Of a DNA stretch of 64,000 nt, positions 43,136 to 53,900 are shown one piece after another. The stretch spans positions 1,044,073-1,108,072 of the forward strand of contig NZ_JAAHIH010000005.1 of assembly GCF_010671925.1 (NCBI RefSeq). Direction: 5' to 3'. A program made the position numbers and the translations under genes. Each line of letters begins with the position of its first letter. Position 1 is the first letter of the stretch. Under the pieces are notes generated by a model that was not told the origin of the DNA, did no database searches, and was given only the letters and a program-made list of their open reading frames with translations. The stretch is from Moorena sp. SIOASIH (GTDB lineage Bacteria; Cyanobacteriota; Cyanobacteriia; Cyanobacteriales; Coleofasciculaceae).

Positions 43136-44083
43136 TTGCGATTGTCTGGCCATTATGATGACAATTGCAGAGTGTATTCGAGTAACTTATTAATGTCACA
43201 CACCATTATTCCAGCGTTGCTGAATCAAGTAATCAATATGAGTAGAGTGGGCATCCTGCCCGCGCGGAAATCTATTGAAACTGGCAAGATGCCAGTTCCA
43301 CGGCAAGATGCCCATTCCACGGCAAGATGCCCATTCCACCTCACTCTTAAAATCATTCCATTATTAAGCAACGCCATTATTCCAGCAGGACAAACCCACC
43401 AAGCAGTTCCCGTTTTTCGCAGAGGTTCCGGAAGGCAAGGGGATTCAGGGTATACTTCCCCCAATTTCCCATTCCCCATTTCCCCTTCTCCCTTCCCTAA
43501 GGATAGTTTTAGATTAGACAGTTTTAGATTAGACCCCAGCCCAACACAGCGATCAAAACCCAGTCAAAAGGTGGTACAACTAAAACGGTGGTTAGAGGAT
43601 TGTTTTGATCCGGGTTGGGAAAACGTGGAGACTATCTTAGAGCAATACCCAGAGCGAGATTTCAGTTTTAGAAGTGACTCCTTTCACCAAGCGATGCAGC
43701 GCGGTCTTGGGGGTTTCCCCCATGAGCGACTGCATCAAGAAGCTAGTACCAAATTCCATACCACAGCAGGAGTGAAAAGAGGTAAGCTACTCGGTACTGA
43801 GATCGGCTGGGGTGATCAGCAAGTAGCTTTATTAGTGGAGCTACATCCGACAGAATCACCCAAAATGAATGTATCCATTGAGCTGTATCCCGGTGGTGGT
43901 CGAGACCTTCTCCCCAAAGGTTTACAAATTATGGTGCTAGATGAAGAGGAAATTGTCGTGATTCAAGTCCAAGCCAGAGAGACGGAAAATCTTAAGTTGC
44001 AAGTGAGTGGCGAAGCAGGAGAATATTTTACCATTAAGTTAGTTTGGAATGATATCAGTATTACAGAAAATTTCTTAATCTGA
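43136..44083 (+). CDS. DUF1822-like protein, N-terminal part replaced by repeats
   Basis: The frame holds 315 codons but only about the last 180 look native: VVQLKRWLEDCFDPGWENVE, then KRGKLLGTEIGWGDQQVALL, SIELYPGGGRDLLPKGLQIM and FTIKLVWNDISITENFLI, the C-terminal half of DUF1822 proteins (cyanobacterial, function unknown). Codons before about 43500 contain GGCAAGATGCC repeats and have no family match. At 43694-43740 a GATGCAG...CTGCATC cassette lies in frame and encodes MQRGLGGFPHERLHQ. It is either a decayed gene or one that tolerates repeats. Confidence 0.6.
   Translation: MRLSGHYDDNCRVYSSNLLMSHTIIPALLNQVINMSRVGILPARKSIETGKMPVPRQDAHSTARCPFHLTLKIIPLLSNAIIPAGQTHQAVPVFRRGSGRQGDSGYTSPNFPFPISPSPFPKDSFRLDSFRLDPSPTQRSKPSQKVVQLKRWLEDCFDPGWENVETILEQYPERDFSFRSDSFHQAMQRGLGGFPHERLHQEASTKFHTTAGVKRGKLLGTEIGWGDQQVALLVELHPTESPKMNVSIELYPGGGRDLLPKGLQIMVLDEEEIVVIQVQARETENLKLQVSGEAGEYFTIKLVWNDISITENFLI
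43694..43740. repeat. GATGCAG...CTGCATC cassette (short form) in coding sequence
   Basis: GATGCAGCGCGGTCTTGGGG and the return arm GAGCGACTGCATC, 47 bp. The same ends bound the long forms at 27.1 and 37.9 kb. Confidence 0.7.
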
Positions 44084-44085
44084 TT

Positions 44086-44224
44086 GTAAACATTTAGCCG
44101 TTGGCCGTCAGCCGTCAGCTATCAGCTATCAGCTTATGCGCTACGCGCACGCTACGCGAACAGCTTTTGAAGAAAACAGGTAAGCAAATGACTGACTGCT
44201 GACCGTTGACGACTGAATGCTTAC
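44086..44224. mobile_element. Heptamer-repeat MITE, copy 3
   Basis: Ends GTAAACATTTAGCC and GACTGAATGCTTAC, with GCCGTCA and CTATCAG units and a centre GCGCTACGCGCACGCTACGC. It begins 3 bases after the stop codon of the DUF1822-like frame. Confidence 0.7.
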
Positions 44225-44599
44225 AAAGAATGAAGAATGAAGAATGTAGAATTAAGAATGAAGAATGTAGAATGAAGAATTTAGAATGAAGAATGAAGAA
44301 TGAAGAATGAAGAATGTAGAATGAAGAATGTAGAATGTAGAATGAAGAATGTAGAATGTAGAATGTAGAATGTAGAATGAAGAATGTAGAATGAAGAATG
44401 AAGAATGAAGAATGAAGAATGTAGAATGTAGAATGTAGAATGTAGAATGTAGAATGAAAAAAATTACAATTCTAAATTCTAAATTCTAAATTCTAAATTC
44501 TAAATTCCAATAATTTATCAAATTTTCCTGTCGCACTTTCCGTTAAGTATCCTCAGGTGCGACCCGTGGCTAATTAAATTCTTAATGGGTCAAGGGCAC
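44225..44599. repeat. Heptamer array and palindrome
   Basis: About 33 units of GAATGAA/GAATGTA (44228-44458) turn into TAAATTC units (44468-44505). A GGTGCG...GGGCACC palindrome (44556-44600) overlaps the stop codon of the next minus-strand gene. Confidence 0.8.
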
Positions 44600-44600
44600 C
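44556..44600. repeat. Dispersed GGTGCG...CGCACC palindrome, copy 3
   Basis: Opposite orientation to copies 1 and 2 (GGTGCGACCCGTGGC ... GGGTCAAGGGCACC), partly diverged. Its last base is the last base of the stop codon of the Rpn-like gene. Confidence 0.7.
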
Positions 44601-45571
44601 TAAGAACTTTGCTCACCAGAAGCTAGCTGCTGATTAACCACAACCATAAACTCCTCTACAGAAGCAATGGTAATTGCCTGTCTGTGCAACATTGTCAACA
44701 TCGAGTCCTCCTTAATTTGGTTGATTGTTTCCACCAACTCACTAGGCACATCTTCAAAACGAATCCGAAGTACTTCAAGCAGCCATTCTCGACCCTTTTC
44801 CAAAAGGCCGATTTCAATCCCCTCTTGACGAGCAAGGCGTTCAAAACTAGTAACGTAAGGCATACTACTCTCCTGTTCGTAACGTCTAATTTCTTCTGTA
44901 AAGCCGGTTTGCCAGCTATCGGGTAAACTAATTAGCCAATCAATTAACCGGAATAACTCTAGGATATCTTGCCTGCCATAGCCCCGTTGATACAAACGTT
45001 TAGCCACTCGTAATTTAATCTGATATCGTTGCTCAACATCTTGTTTAGTTTGCTGATTCGCCCGATGAGCTGCAATAATTACAGCAAACGGATTGTTACT
45101 TTCCTCCAACACCTGGGACGAATAATCGAGCAGTTTCACAATCGGGAAGCGCAACAAAACCTCACACCCCCAAATCGTGTAACTGTATTGATTCGGTCGC
45201 CAGGATTTGCTTTCATCAGCTAGAACAGCTAAACTGACTACTTGACGCCGATATTTGTCAAAAATGCGGTAATTGTATACATAAATCCTCTCAGCAAACA
45301 CGGATTCGTATTGACTTTGGACTTCAACATGAATTAATACCCAGGTTTCCTGGCCATCGGTGCGCCAAACCTTAACTAATTTGTCTGCCTCCCTAGTGCT
45401 AATTTCCCCATCCCGAGCTATCTGTTGGAATTCCTTGTCCAGAAACTCATAGCCTTTGTCCCAGTCAATGTTTTCCTCAAGTTCGGGAAATAAAAATGCC
45501 ATAAAGGGTTGGAAATATAAGGAAATTGCCTCTTTCCATGGATTATCGTAGTCTGCACGTTGATTAGTCAT
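44600..45571 (-). CDS. Rpn-like PD-(D/E)XK nuclease / putative transposase-like protein
   Basis: 323 residues. PWKEAISLYFQPFMAFLFPE, then ADKLVKVWRTDGQETWVLIH with VEVQSQYESVFAERIYVYNY matches the core of Rpn/RpnC-type proteins: Asp, then E-x-Q as the nuclease motif. The C-terminal RQEGIEIGLLEKGREWLLEV and FEDVPSELVETINQIKE resemble the DUF4351 tail of cyanobacterial members. Rpn proteins make DNA breaks that promote recA-independent recombination. Many copies occur in such genomes. Native function here is not known. Confidence 0.75.
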   Translation of the reverse strand: MTNQRADYDNPWKEAISLYFQPFMAFLFPELEENIDWDKGYEFLDKEFQQIARDGEISTREADKLVKVWRTDGQETWVLIHVEVQSQYESVFAERIYVYNYRIFDKYRRQVVSLAVLADESKSWRPNQYSYTIWGCEVLLRFPIVKLLDYSSQVLEESNNPFAVIIAAHRANQQTKQDVEQRYQIKLRVAKRLYQRGYGRQDILELFRLIDWLISLPDSWQTGFTEEIRRYEQESSMPYVTSFERLARQEGIEIGLLEKGREWLLEVLRIRFEDVPSELVETINQIKEDSMLTMLHRQAITIASVEEFMVVVNQQLASGEQSS

Positions 45572-46512
45572 TATTCATGGACTAAATGTTACCAATTTCA
45601 AAAGTTATTTTAAATAATATACTCCTAAAATTATACCTTATTAATACAGTAAAAAATCCTAAAATAGACGTCAAAAAGTAAGCATTAAGCTTATGGGCTA
45701 TGGGCATAATCTTAAAATTTAAGAGGTATGGAGTTATGGGATGTGATCCCGTAGCGGCTCTTTCCCTTTTCTTGTTATTATGCCATGGCGACAACACCAA
45801 AAAGAATGAAGAATGAAGAATGAAGAATGAAGAATGAAGAATGAAGAATGAAGAATAAAGAATGAAAAAAAATTCAATTCTAAATTCTAAATTTTAAATT
45901 ATAAATTATAAATTCTATAGCAGTCGAAGTAAAGCTTAAGACATATTTCTGCTGCCTACGGTGCGCTTGACCCATTAAGAATTAAATTCGCCACGGGTCG
46001 CACCGCTCCCTACTCCCTGCTCCCTTTCAACCAAAATACTCTGTCCTAAACTATACTTCGGTTGCTATAAATTCTAAATTCTAAATTCTACATTCTACAT
46101 TCTACATTCTACATTCTAATTTAGAATTTATACTTGGTGGTGCGTTACGGGGCGGGCTATCCCAATACTGGCTACGAAGTGGAAAATTAGGGCGAGCCCG
46201 CCCCTAACGCACCCTACGCGCGCATTCTAAATTCTAAATTCTAAATTCTAAATTCTAAATTCTAAATTCTAAATTCTAAATTCTAAATTCTAAATTCTAA
46301 ATTCTAAATTCTAAATTCTACATTCTACATTCTACATTCTACATTCTACATTCTACATTCTACATTCTACATTCTACATTCTACATTCTACATTCTAAAT
46401 TCTACATTCTTCATTCTAAATTCTAAATTCTACATTCTTCATTCTAAATTCTAAATTCTAAATTCTACATTCTTCATTCTTCATTCTTCATTCTTCATTC
46501 TTCATTCCAAAT
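45572..46512. repeat. Long heptamer arrays around two palindromes
   Basis: GAATGAA units 45804-45865; TAAATTC units 45875-45915; palindrome GGTGCG...CGCACC 45960-46004; GGGCGGGCTATCCC...AGCCCGCCCC repeat 46145-46222; then 46226-46510, about 40 units of TAAATTC, TACATTC and TTCATTC. There is no gene. The array ends 3 bases before the stop of the NB-ARC gene. Confidence 0.85.
45960..46004. repeat. Dispersed GGTGCG...CGCACC palindrome, copy 4
   Basis: GGTGCGCTTGACCCATTAAG ... GCCACGGGTCGCACC, 45 bp, with a slightly longer centre than copies 1 and 2. Confidence 0.75.
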
Positions 46513-49500
46513 TCATCCGATCGCCCCCAAAGTTTTCAGAGTTGCTTTCTGTGCCTCAGTTAACCCTCTAACTCCAGTAATATTCATGCCTTCATAGAGT
46601 CTAGGAGTTCTCAGGATTTTCAAACACTCCCCCGTTTCTACATCCTTTAGTCTGACGGTTTGGTCTTGAGACCCACTGGCCATAATTTGACCATCTACAC
46701 TGAAGGCAACTGAATAGACCAGATGGCTATGTCCGGCGCAAATGTCACGGCACTCCCCTGTGGAAACATTCCAAAGTCTCACCGTTTGGTCAGCACTGCC
46801 ACTGCTTAGGGTTTTCCCATCGGGACTAAAGGCAACTGACAATACCCAATTGGTATGTCCCGTCAAGGTTTTGCAGCACTTACTCTGACCGATATCCCAC
46901 AGCTTCACCGTGTCGTCTCTACTGCCACTAGCCAAGAGCTGACCATTGGGACTAAAGGCCACGGAGTGGACTCGATTACTATGTCCGCGCAAAATTCCTA
47001 CACAGCTTCCGGTCTCACAATTCCATAGCCTCACCGTGTGGTCGGCACTGCCACTGGCTAAGGTTTTCCCCTCATTACTGAATGCCACTGAACACACTCT
47101 ATCAGTATGTTCTTGAAACGTTCTGATGCAGTGACCTGTGCTGACATCCCACAGCTTGACCGTGTGGTCGGCACTGCCACTGGCTAAGGTTTTCCCGTCA
47201 CTACTGAATGCTACTGAAAATACCCAATCAGTATGGCCATGCAGTGTTCTCATGCAGCGACCTGTGCTGACATCCCACAGCCTGATCGTATTGTCTGTAC
47301 TGCCACTGGCTAAGGTTTTCCTGTCACTACTGAATGCCACTGAATACACAAAGTCAGTATGTCCGGGCAAGGTTCTGATGCAGCTACCAGTACCATAATC
47401 CCATACTCTCACCGTGTAGTCGTTACTGCCACTAGCCAGGGTGTGACCGTCACTACTAAACGCGATGGGCATTGCCCAATCCGTATGTCCATACCAAGTT
47501 TTCAAGCATTGACCGGTTTGACAATCCCACAGCTTCACCTTTTGGTCTAAACTCACACAAACCAGGGTTTTTCCATAAGGACTAAAGGCCACTGAAAATA
47601 CCTGATTGCTGTGTCCATGCAAGGTTTTCAAACATTCATTGGTGCTAGTATCCCACAGCCTAACGATGTGGTCGCCACCGCCACTAGCCAGGGTTTTCCG
47701 ATCTGGACTAAAGGCCACGGAGTAGACACCACTACTATGTCCAGTGTAAGTTCTTAAGCACCGACCTGTGCTTACCTCCCAAAACTTCACCGTGTGGTCG
47801 CCACTGCCACTGGCTAAGGTTTTCCCGTCACTGGTGAATGCCACTGACCCCACCCAATCCCTATGTCCAGTGCCAGTATTCAGGCATTCACCAGTGCTAC
47901 TATCCCAGAATCTCACCGTCTGGTCGTCACTGCTACTAGCTATAGTCTTACCATCTGGACTAAAGGCAACGGATCTAACCCAACTGCTATGTCCGGTGCA
48001 AGTGTTGAGACATTCTCCAGTTTTGATATCCCAGAGTTTCAAGGTGTGGTCGCCACTGCTACTGACTAGGGTCTTACCATCTGGACTAAAAGCGACTGAA
48101 CATACCTCATTACTATGTCCACTACAAGTTTTTAAGCACTTACCATCACTGACATCCCAAAACTTAACGGTGTGATCGGCACTGCAACTGGCTAAGATTT
48201 TACCATCATGGCTGAAAGCAAGGTCACGTACTACATTGGTGTGACCTTCACAGATCAAAACTAGTTTGCCGGTTGGTACTTGCCAGAGGCGAACCTTCCA
48301 ATCTGTATCACAGGTTGCTAATAGTTTACCATCTGGGCTGAATGCTGCTGATAAAATATTTCCTAAGGTTTCCGTAAATACTGAGCTGGTCAAGTCAGCA
48401 TTAGCGAAATTGACATTGTGTAATTTAATCCCCTGTAGGTTAGCTTGCCACACTGTTAGATTAGAAAAGTCATAGCTGCTTAAATCCACCTGTAATTGGC
48501 GCAGTATATTAATTATATTGCCGCAGATATATGCTGTTTCTTGGGGTATTTTTTTTTCTATCGAAGTTGGGGAGCGCAGCATTGAAATAATTTCCCGCAA
48601 CTGATTGCTGAGCTGTTTTGTGCAACCAAAACTTGCGAGTAATCTTTCAATAATCGGTTCGATAATCAGAGATACTTGACTATCCCGAATATACTCAGGG
48701 ACAGTGGCTTTGACTAAGGCGTGAGTGCGAAATATATCAAAATTTTTACTAGTAATTTCTTCAGGAATCTGCTCAAGTAATCGATTAACCATGTATTCCA
48801 TCACTACAGGTTGTTGGGTAAACCCAGCCGAGGTTTTCTCAATCAATGAGCGCCGTTGTAGAGACCCTAGAGACTGTAAAATGTCAGGAGCGCATCGGTG
48901 GCAGACAACGTCCTGTTCTAACTCCTTAAAAAAAACAGGTTCGCGATTAATAGCTAGCCAGTACATCAGCTCTTGTTGTGTAGCACTCAGGCGCTGAAAC
49001 TGCCGATCTAGCAAATCCCGAATATCATCAAAAATGAATGAGCCTTGCTTTAAAAAATTCAGGAACTGAGAAATATTGCCATAAAAAAAGTCTCTGACCA
49101 GACAAGCCACCATTTTTAAAGCTAAAGGATTGCCAGCATAGTGCTCAATTACTGTCAGCCACTGGGTGTCATCCCCAGCAAAATTTCCTTTTTCCTTCAG
49201 GATTTCCTGTCCATCGGTGTCTGATAACCCTTTGAGTGGGAAGCAGCGAATGGGTAAGGCTGCCCCCTCCAGGATAGTCAATTCCTGGGGTGGCTCCCGA
49301 GAAGTCAGTAATAGACAGCTGTGGTGGGCGGTTTCACCAATACTTCTGAGCAGCTCACCGTATTCAGCATATCCTTCTCGATAACTACCGGTGCGATCGC
49401 CACTTTGCAGAATCGACTCAACATTATCTAGAACTAGCAAGCAACGCCGCTCTTGTAAATACCGAATCAATCGCAGAATTTTGCCATCCACAGAGGAGGG

Positions 49501-50058
49501 TAAAGTGGTTTCCTGCTGTCGAGACAGAAATTGAATCAGGTCTGCCAGGAGTTCTTCTAGGGGAGGCGCATTGCGTAGAGTGCGCCAAATCACAAACTCA
49601 AATTTATCTTCCAGAAGATGGGCTAAGGTCACAGCCACAGAGGTTTTACCAATTCCCCCCATCCCTAGAAGTGTGACCAGGCGGCAGTTTTCCTGAAGAA
49701 TCCATTGCTGTAGGGTGTTGAGTTCCTCAGTACGACCGTAGAAATCTCTTAGCTTTGGTGCTTGTCCCCAATCGACACGTTTAATTTGAGCCAGATTGGG
49801 ACTCTTGCCGTTATTGATTTGATCTGGCTTAATGTTATCTGACTCAACAACCTTTTCCCAATCAACCCCTACAGCATCACAAATAGCGATAAAGGTGTCA
49901 CAGCGAATCGGTTGTCTGGCCCAAAATCGGTTTAAGGTTGCCCTAGAGGTTAAGGCACTGCTACACCAAGCTTCTGCGGTTTTGTTCCATTTTTTCAGGC
50001 GTCTAGCCCGGTCAACCAATTTGAGTCCTAGTTCAGAAGCTCGCACTGAATTCTTCAT
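46513..50058 (-). CDS. NB-ARC ATPase with 14 WD40 blades
   Basis: 1,181 residues, intact. Residues 1-75: VRASELGLKLVDRARRLKKW and RATLNRFWARQPIRCDTFIA, a helical DNA-binding-like domain common in cyanobacterial STAND proteins. 100-400: FYGRTEELNTLQQWIL, LVTLLGMGGIGKTSVAVTLA (Walker A), RRCLLVLDNVESIL (Walker B), CLLLTSREPP and GNPLALKMVACLV. 400-520: helical winged-helix part. 540-575: pentapeptide-like NLQGIKLHNVNFANADL. 580-1170: 14 WD40 blades, probably two propellers. Such proteins oligomerise on a signal in the manner of apoptotic and plant immune receptors. The trigger and output are unknown. Confidence 0.93.
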   Translation of the reverse strand: MKNSVRASELGLKLVDRARRLKKWNKTAEAWCSSALTSRATLNRFWARQPIRCDTFIAICDAVGVDWEKVVESDNIKPDQINNGKSPNLAQIKRVDWGQAPKLRDFYGRTEELNTLQQWILQENCRLVTLLGMGGIGKTSVAVTLAHLLEDKFEFVIWRTLRNAPPLEELLADLIQFLSRQQETTLPSSVDGKILRLIRYLQERRCLLVLDNVESILQSGDRTGSYREGYAEYGELLRSIGETAHHSCLLLTSREPPQELTILEGAALPIRCFPLKGLSDTDGQEILKEKGNFAGDDTQWLTVIEHYAGNPLALKMVACLVRDFFYGNISQFLNFLKQGSFIFDDIRDLLDRQFQRLSATQQELMYWLAINREPVFFKELEQDVVCHRCAPDILQSLGSLQRRSLIEKTSAGFTQQPVVMEYMVNRLLEQIPEEITSKNFDIFRTHALVKATVPEYIRDSQVSLIIEPIIERLLASFGCTKQLSNQLREIISMLRSPTSIEKKIPQETAYICGNIINILRQLQVDLSSYDFSNLTVWQANLQGIKLHNVNFANADLTSSVFTETLGNILSAAFSPDGKLLATCDTDWKVRLWQVPTGKLVLICEGHTNVVRDLAFSHDGKILASCSADHTVKFWDVSDGKCLKTCSGHSNEVCSVAFSPDGKTLVSSSGDHTLKLWDIKTGECLNTCTGHSSWVRSVAFSPDGKTIASSSDDQTVRFWDSSTGECLNTGTGHRDWVGSVAFTSDGKTLASGSGDHTVKFWEVSTGRCLRTYTGHSSGVYSVAFSPDRKTLASGGGDHIVRLWDTSTNECLKTLHGHSNQVFSVAFSPYGKTLVCVSLDQKVKLWDCQTGQCLKTWYGHTDWAMPIAFSSDGHTLASGSNDYTVRVWDYGTGSCIRTLPGHTDFVYSVAFSSDRKTLASGSTDNTIRLWDVSTGRCMRTLHGHTDWVFSVAFSSDGKTLASGSADHTVKLWDVSTGHCIRTFQEHTDRVCSVAFSNEGKTLASGSADHTVRLWNCETGSCVGILRGHSNRVHSVAFSPNGQLLASGSRDDTVKLWDIGQSKCCKTLTGHTNWVLSVAFSPDGKTLSSGSADQTVRLWNVSTGECRDICAGHSHLVYSVAFSVDGQIMASGSQDQTVRLKDVETGECLKILRTPRLYEGMNITGVRGLTEAQKATLKTLGAIG

Positions 50059-50911
50059 AGCGAAATCTGGTTCTGCTCAGTATCCAAGCTAATTGTTATG
50101 CCAAAATCTGAGAGTATCATGAAGTCAATCTGAGACAATTCAGATAATAACCTTAAACAAGGGCACAGGTAACTTCGGATCTTAGAACAGCAAGGGTTTG
50201 AGGAATTTTAAGTTTTTTGAACAGAGTTAATATAATTTAATAGCAGTTCTCAAATCGGTGAGGGACTTTCGTCCTAGGGAGTAGGGAATAGGGAGTAGGG
50301 AGTAGGGAGTAGGGAAGTCAGAAGAGGAATCCCTTAATCAGGAGGGTACGGAATTGGGAAAAAATCTTGTTTACCTCATTATATCATGTTCGGATAATTA
50401 GTTATAAAAAACCTGATCCGATCAAACCTTACTCCTTTACTTCAGCATAGCTGCCTGCCCCCCTTCCGCGTGGGTTAGGGGGGATTCCCTCTGCCTTCGA
50501 TTCTGATCTTAGTATAAGTATTCAGGACATGAGCTTACTATGATAAACGCTATATGTCCAGTTAATTATAGCATTTTAATTTGAAAATATGATTGATCTA
50601 AAAAGCGATACGATGATTTTTTGGTTTGATGATAAATAGTGGGGTTGATGATATATTTTTTAAGGCTATATAGCAGTTATAAATTGGGTGAGGGACTTTT
50701 GTCCTAGGTTAATGGTAGTAGGTAGTAGGTAGTAGGTAGTAGGTAGTAGAGTAGTGGTAAAGATGTAGTGGTTTTGCTACACAAAAATCCTATCGAAGAA
50801 AGCCCATTTCTGACACTAGGCACCCTGACACTAGGCACCCTGACACTAGGTCAGAAACCTAAAACCTCAAACCTAAAGCCTAAAGCATTCTAGGGGTTTG
50901 AAAAATTTTTG
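50059..50911. other. Intergenic with paired repeats
   Basis: A unit AGCAGTT...GGTGAGGGACTTTYGTCCTAGG occurs at about 50240-50280 and 50673-50708, each followed by heptamers (GGGAGTA; GGTAGTA). CACCCTGACACTAGG occurs twice near 50820-50850. The promoter of the NB-ARC gene should lie in 50060-50200, not recognisable. No gene. Confidence 0.5.
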
Positions 50912-53900
50912 TTAACTTTTTAAATCACTAACCGACTCCTGCAATTCCTGAGCTACGGCTACGGTTGAGGTTAAGGAACTTGAAATTTCCCTAGAGGAAT
51001 CAAAGGTGCGTTCCGAGAATTGGGCGATCTCTTTGATCAACATAGCGACCCTCTCAGTGATTTCGCTTTGGGAAACACTCCCCTGGGAAATGGCTGCCAC
51101 TAGCTGCTCGATCTGGCACGAAGCCTCCATCAGCTGTTTGAAATTCTGCTTAGCTTCCTCAACTCCACTTGTGCCCTTCTCCACCACAGCAGTGCTCTGT
51201 TCCATTACCTTCACTAATTGAGACGTTTCTAGGTCGATCTCATCTACTATCTTTTGAATTTCCTGGGTAGCTTTGATCAATTGGTTGCTAAGCTGATTTA
51301 CTTCTTTGGCAATCACGACAAAACCCTGAATCCCTTTACCAGACCGCCCAGCCTCAATCTCAGCGTTAATAGCCAAAACATTGGTTTTAACCAAAAGCAT
51401 GTTGCTCAAGGCAACCACCTTAGCAATCTTCTCGGAAGATTTACCTAGCTGGTTCACTCTTGACGTGGTTTCGCCAATCGTGTCTCGCAATTCCAGCATA
51501 CTCTCCTGAGTTAGGTTAATAGCAGTGCTGCTAGCTTCAACAGTGGTTGCAACTTGATCAACTACCCTTGCCGCCTGATCAGCATTCTCAGCCACTGCTT
51601 GAATCGAATCGGTGATTTGCTCCACTGAATCCAGGGCGTGATTGGTTTCTGAAGCGTGCTTAAGAGCATCTTCTGCTAGTTGACCGACTACCACCTCGTT
51701 GTTTCCCAGTAAGGTATTGACTTCAACCGCTGAGTTGTTGACCTGGGTTACGATAGTTTGCAAATTTTCAATAATGGTGTTAAAATAATCACCAACTTTA
51801 CCAATCTCATCCAAAGTCAGGTCAGAGCGCACTGTCAGATCTCCTTGTGCTGCCCCTTGCAAATTTTCAAGCAGTACCAACAGTTGCTTCTGGAGTGCTT
51901 CTTTTTCCTGTCTTTGCTCTTGAGAAATTCTTTCCGTCTTTTCGAGGAGATTAGCCTGCTCTAGAGCAAAGCCCAATTGAATCGCCACTTGAGTGAAAAC
52001 GTTGATCTGCGTTTCCTGCCAAGCTCTTGGCTGTGAACATTGATGGGCAGCCAGAAAGCCAATCAATTTCCCTGCCACGAAAATCGGTGCCACTAAACTT
52101 GCCTTAGCTCCAAGCAGTAGAGAAGTTTGGCCAAGCCTCTCTACTTGGGACTGCTGGTACTGCGTCAACTCACCCTCAAGATTATCAATGGCTAGAACCT
52201 GACGTGACTGGTAGTGATCAACATCCTCTAGGGCAAAATCCAACTCTTCCTTCTGTGTTTGTGGGGTAACAGACCCATCCAGAGTTACTGAAAGGCCAAC
52301 CATTGACCCTTTATGATTCTGTTCGAGGAGGTAAATGATTGTGCGATCGCACGAGAGCGCTCTTTTAACTCCCACCACCGTAGCCGCGAAAATCTTTTCC
52401 CGTTCTACGGATTCAAGCATGCTAGCGGTAATCTCATTTAACGTTTGGCAAATGTCCACCGTGGCTTGCTGCTGTTCCAGGAGCAGGGCTTGGGTGAGGG
52501 CATCACCGATTTGTCTAGTTAACTGCTGCATTAACTGACGTTCTGACTCCTGCCAAGGGTGGGGTTTTGAGCAATCATTCGCATACAACAAGCCGAAAAG
52601 TTCACCCCCAACTATAATTGGGGCAACTAGGCTGGCTACGACACCAAGGCGTTGAAGGAACTGGCCAGGAGCACCAGTTAGAGTAGCTTGTTGAAGGTTC
52701 TCGACACTCACAAGCTTCTCCAACTTAAACTGTATAATTTCCCCGGTCGTGATTGGTTCATAAATAGTTTGCCCTAGGGCTTCAACCAAACCAGAATCTA
52801 CGACCTCCGCTGCAATTATCCCGCTTTTGAAGTCAGGATTAAAGCGATAGATAAACACACGGTCTGTCTTGAGGGCAAGGTGTACCCCATAAACGGAAGT
52901 TTGTAGGATATTGTCGAAGTTTAAGGATTGCTGAAGCTGGTTGCTGACTAGCGCTAATGTCCGCGCCTGTTCAGTTTCTTCTTCTTGCTCCTGTAATCGA
53001 CCTTTGACCCGTGTCACCAGGTTATTAAAGACTTGAGCCAGTAACTGCGTCTCGGTAGCACCAAGTAGTTCCGCCTGAACGTTCAGGTTGCCTGCAATCA
53101 CCGCTTTGGCAGTATTAGCCAACTGACCCAAGGGTTTTGCTAACTGATCGGATAAAGCTCTGACTACCAAGGTAATAATCATGCCCAGTACCACGAACAA
53201 ACTAGCAAAGCCTATTGCCGCTTTTCTACCCGCTGCTCTGAGTTCACTAAGTTTGATCGAGACGGCCACAGTCCAATTGCTATCAGGAACTGCAACCAAT
53301 ATATAGTGCCTGCTATTATGATCAAAGGTGGCCAGCTTTAAGTTTGGGAAAAGTTCTGAATTAGCTGACTTTATCGTCAGTCCCTTCTGCTGCACTGTTT
53401 GCCCAGTTTCAACAGCTTTGAGCAAAATTTTTAGGTTCTGTACAAGTGCTTGATCCTTTGCCCCGAGCAGTTTCTGTGGCTGGTCTTTACTCTTCCCTTG
53501 GTAGATGGTATCAACAACAGCCACAGTGTCGTCTTGTTTCAGGGCTAGTAGCTGCATAGATTGAGAATCCCCAATTTCCAAATCCTTCAGCAGGTTTTTA
53601 AATATGGTGCTGAAAACCGAGGCAGGCAAAACTCCTCTAACAACCCCTAGGAATTCATCAGTTGCTGGGTCTGTGATCGCTTTGCTGAACTCAATCACGA
53701 ACCTATCGTCAGTGTCATCAAATTTCGTGTTAATCACCTGCTGACTGGGATCATCTTTTGCCACTTGCCACCAGGCTTCATCCCGTTGGACAAAGTCAGA
53801 AGTAGGACTGTTGTAAGCCACATTAAACCCGTGCTTTTCGGTGAAAGATATCTCGGCAAACTCATACATTTCTGTAGTTTTACGTAAGTAATAATTGAGA

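Noticed and set aside
43225..43479. Minus-strand frame opposite the DUF1822-like gene.
   Set aside because: Derived from GGCAAGATGCC repeats; no family features.
47138..48175. Plus-strand frames opposite the WD40 blades.
   Set aside because: Shadows of a repetitive coding region, no start signals.
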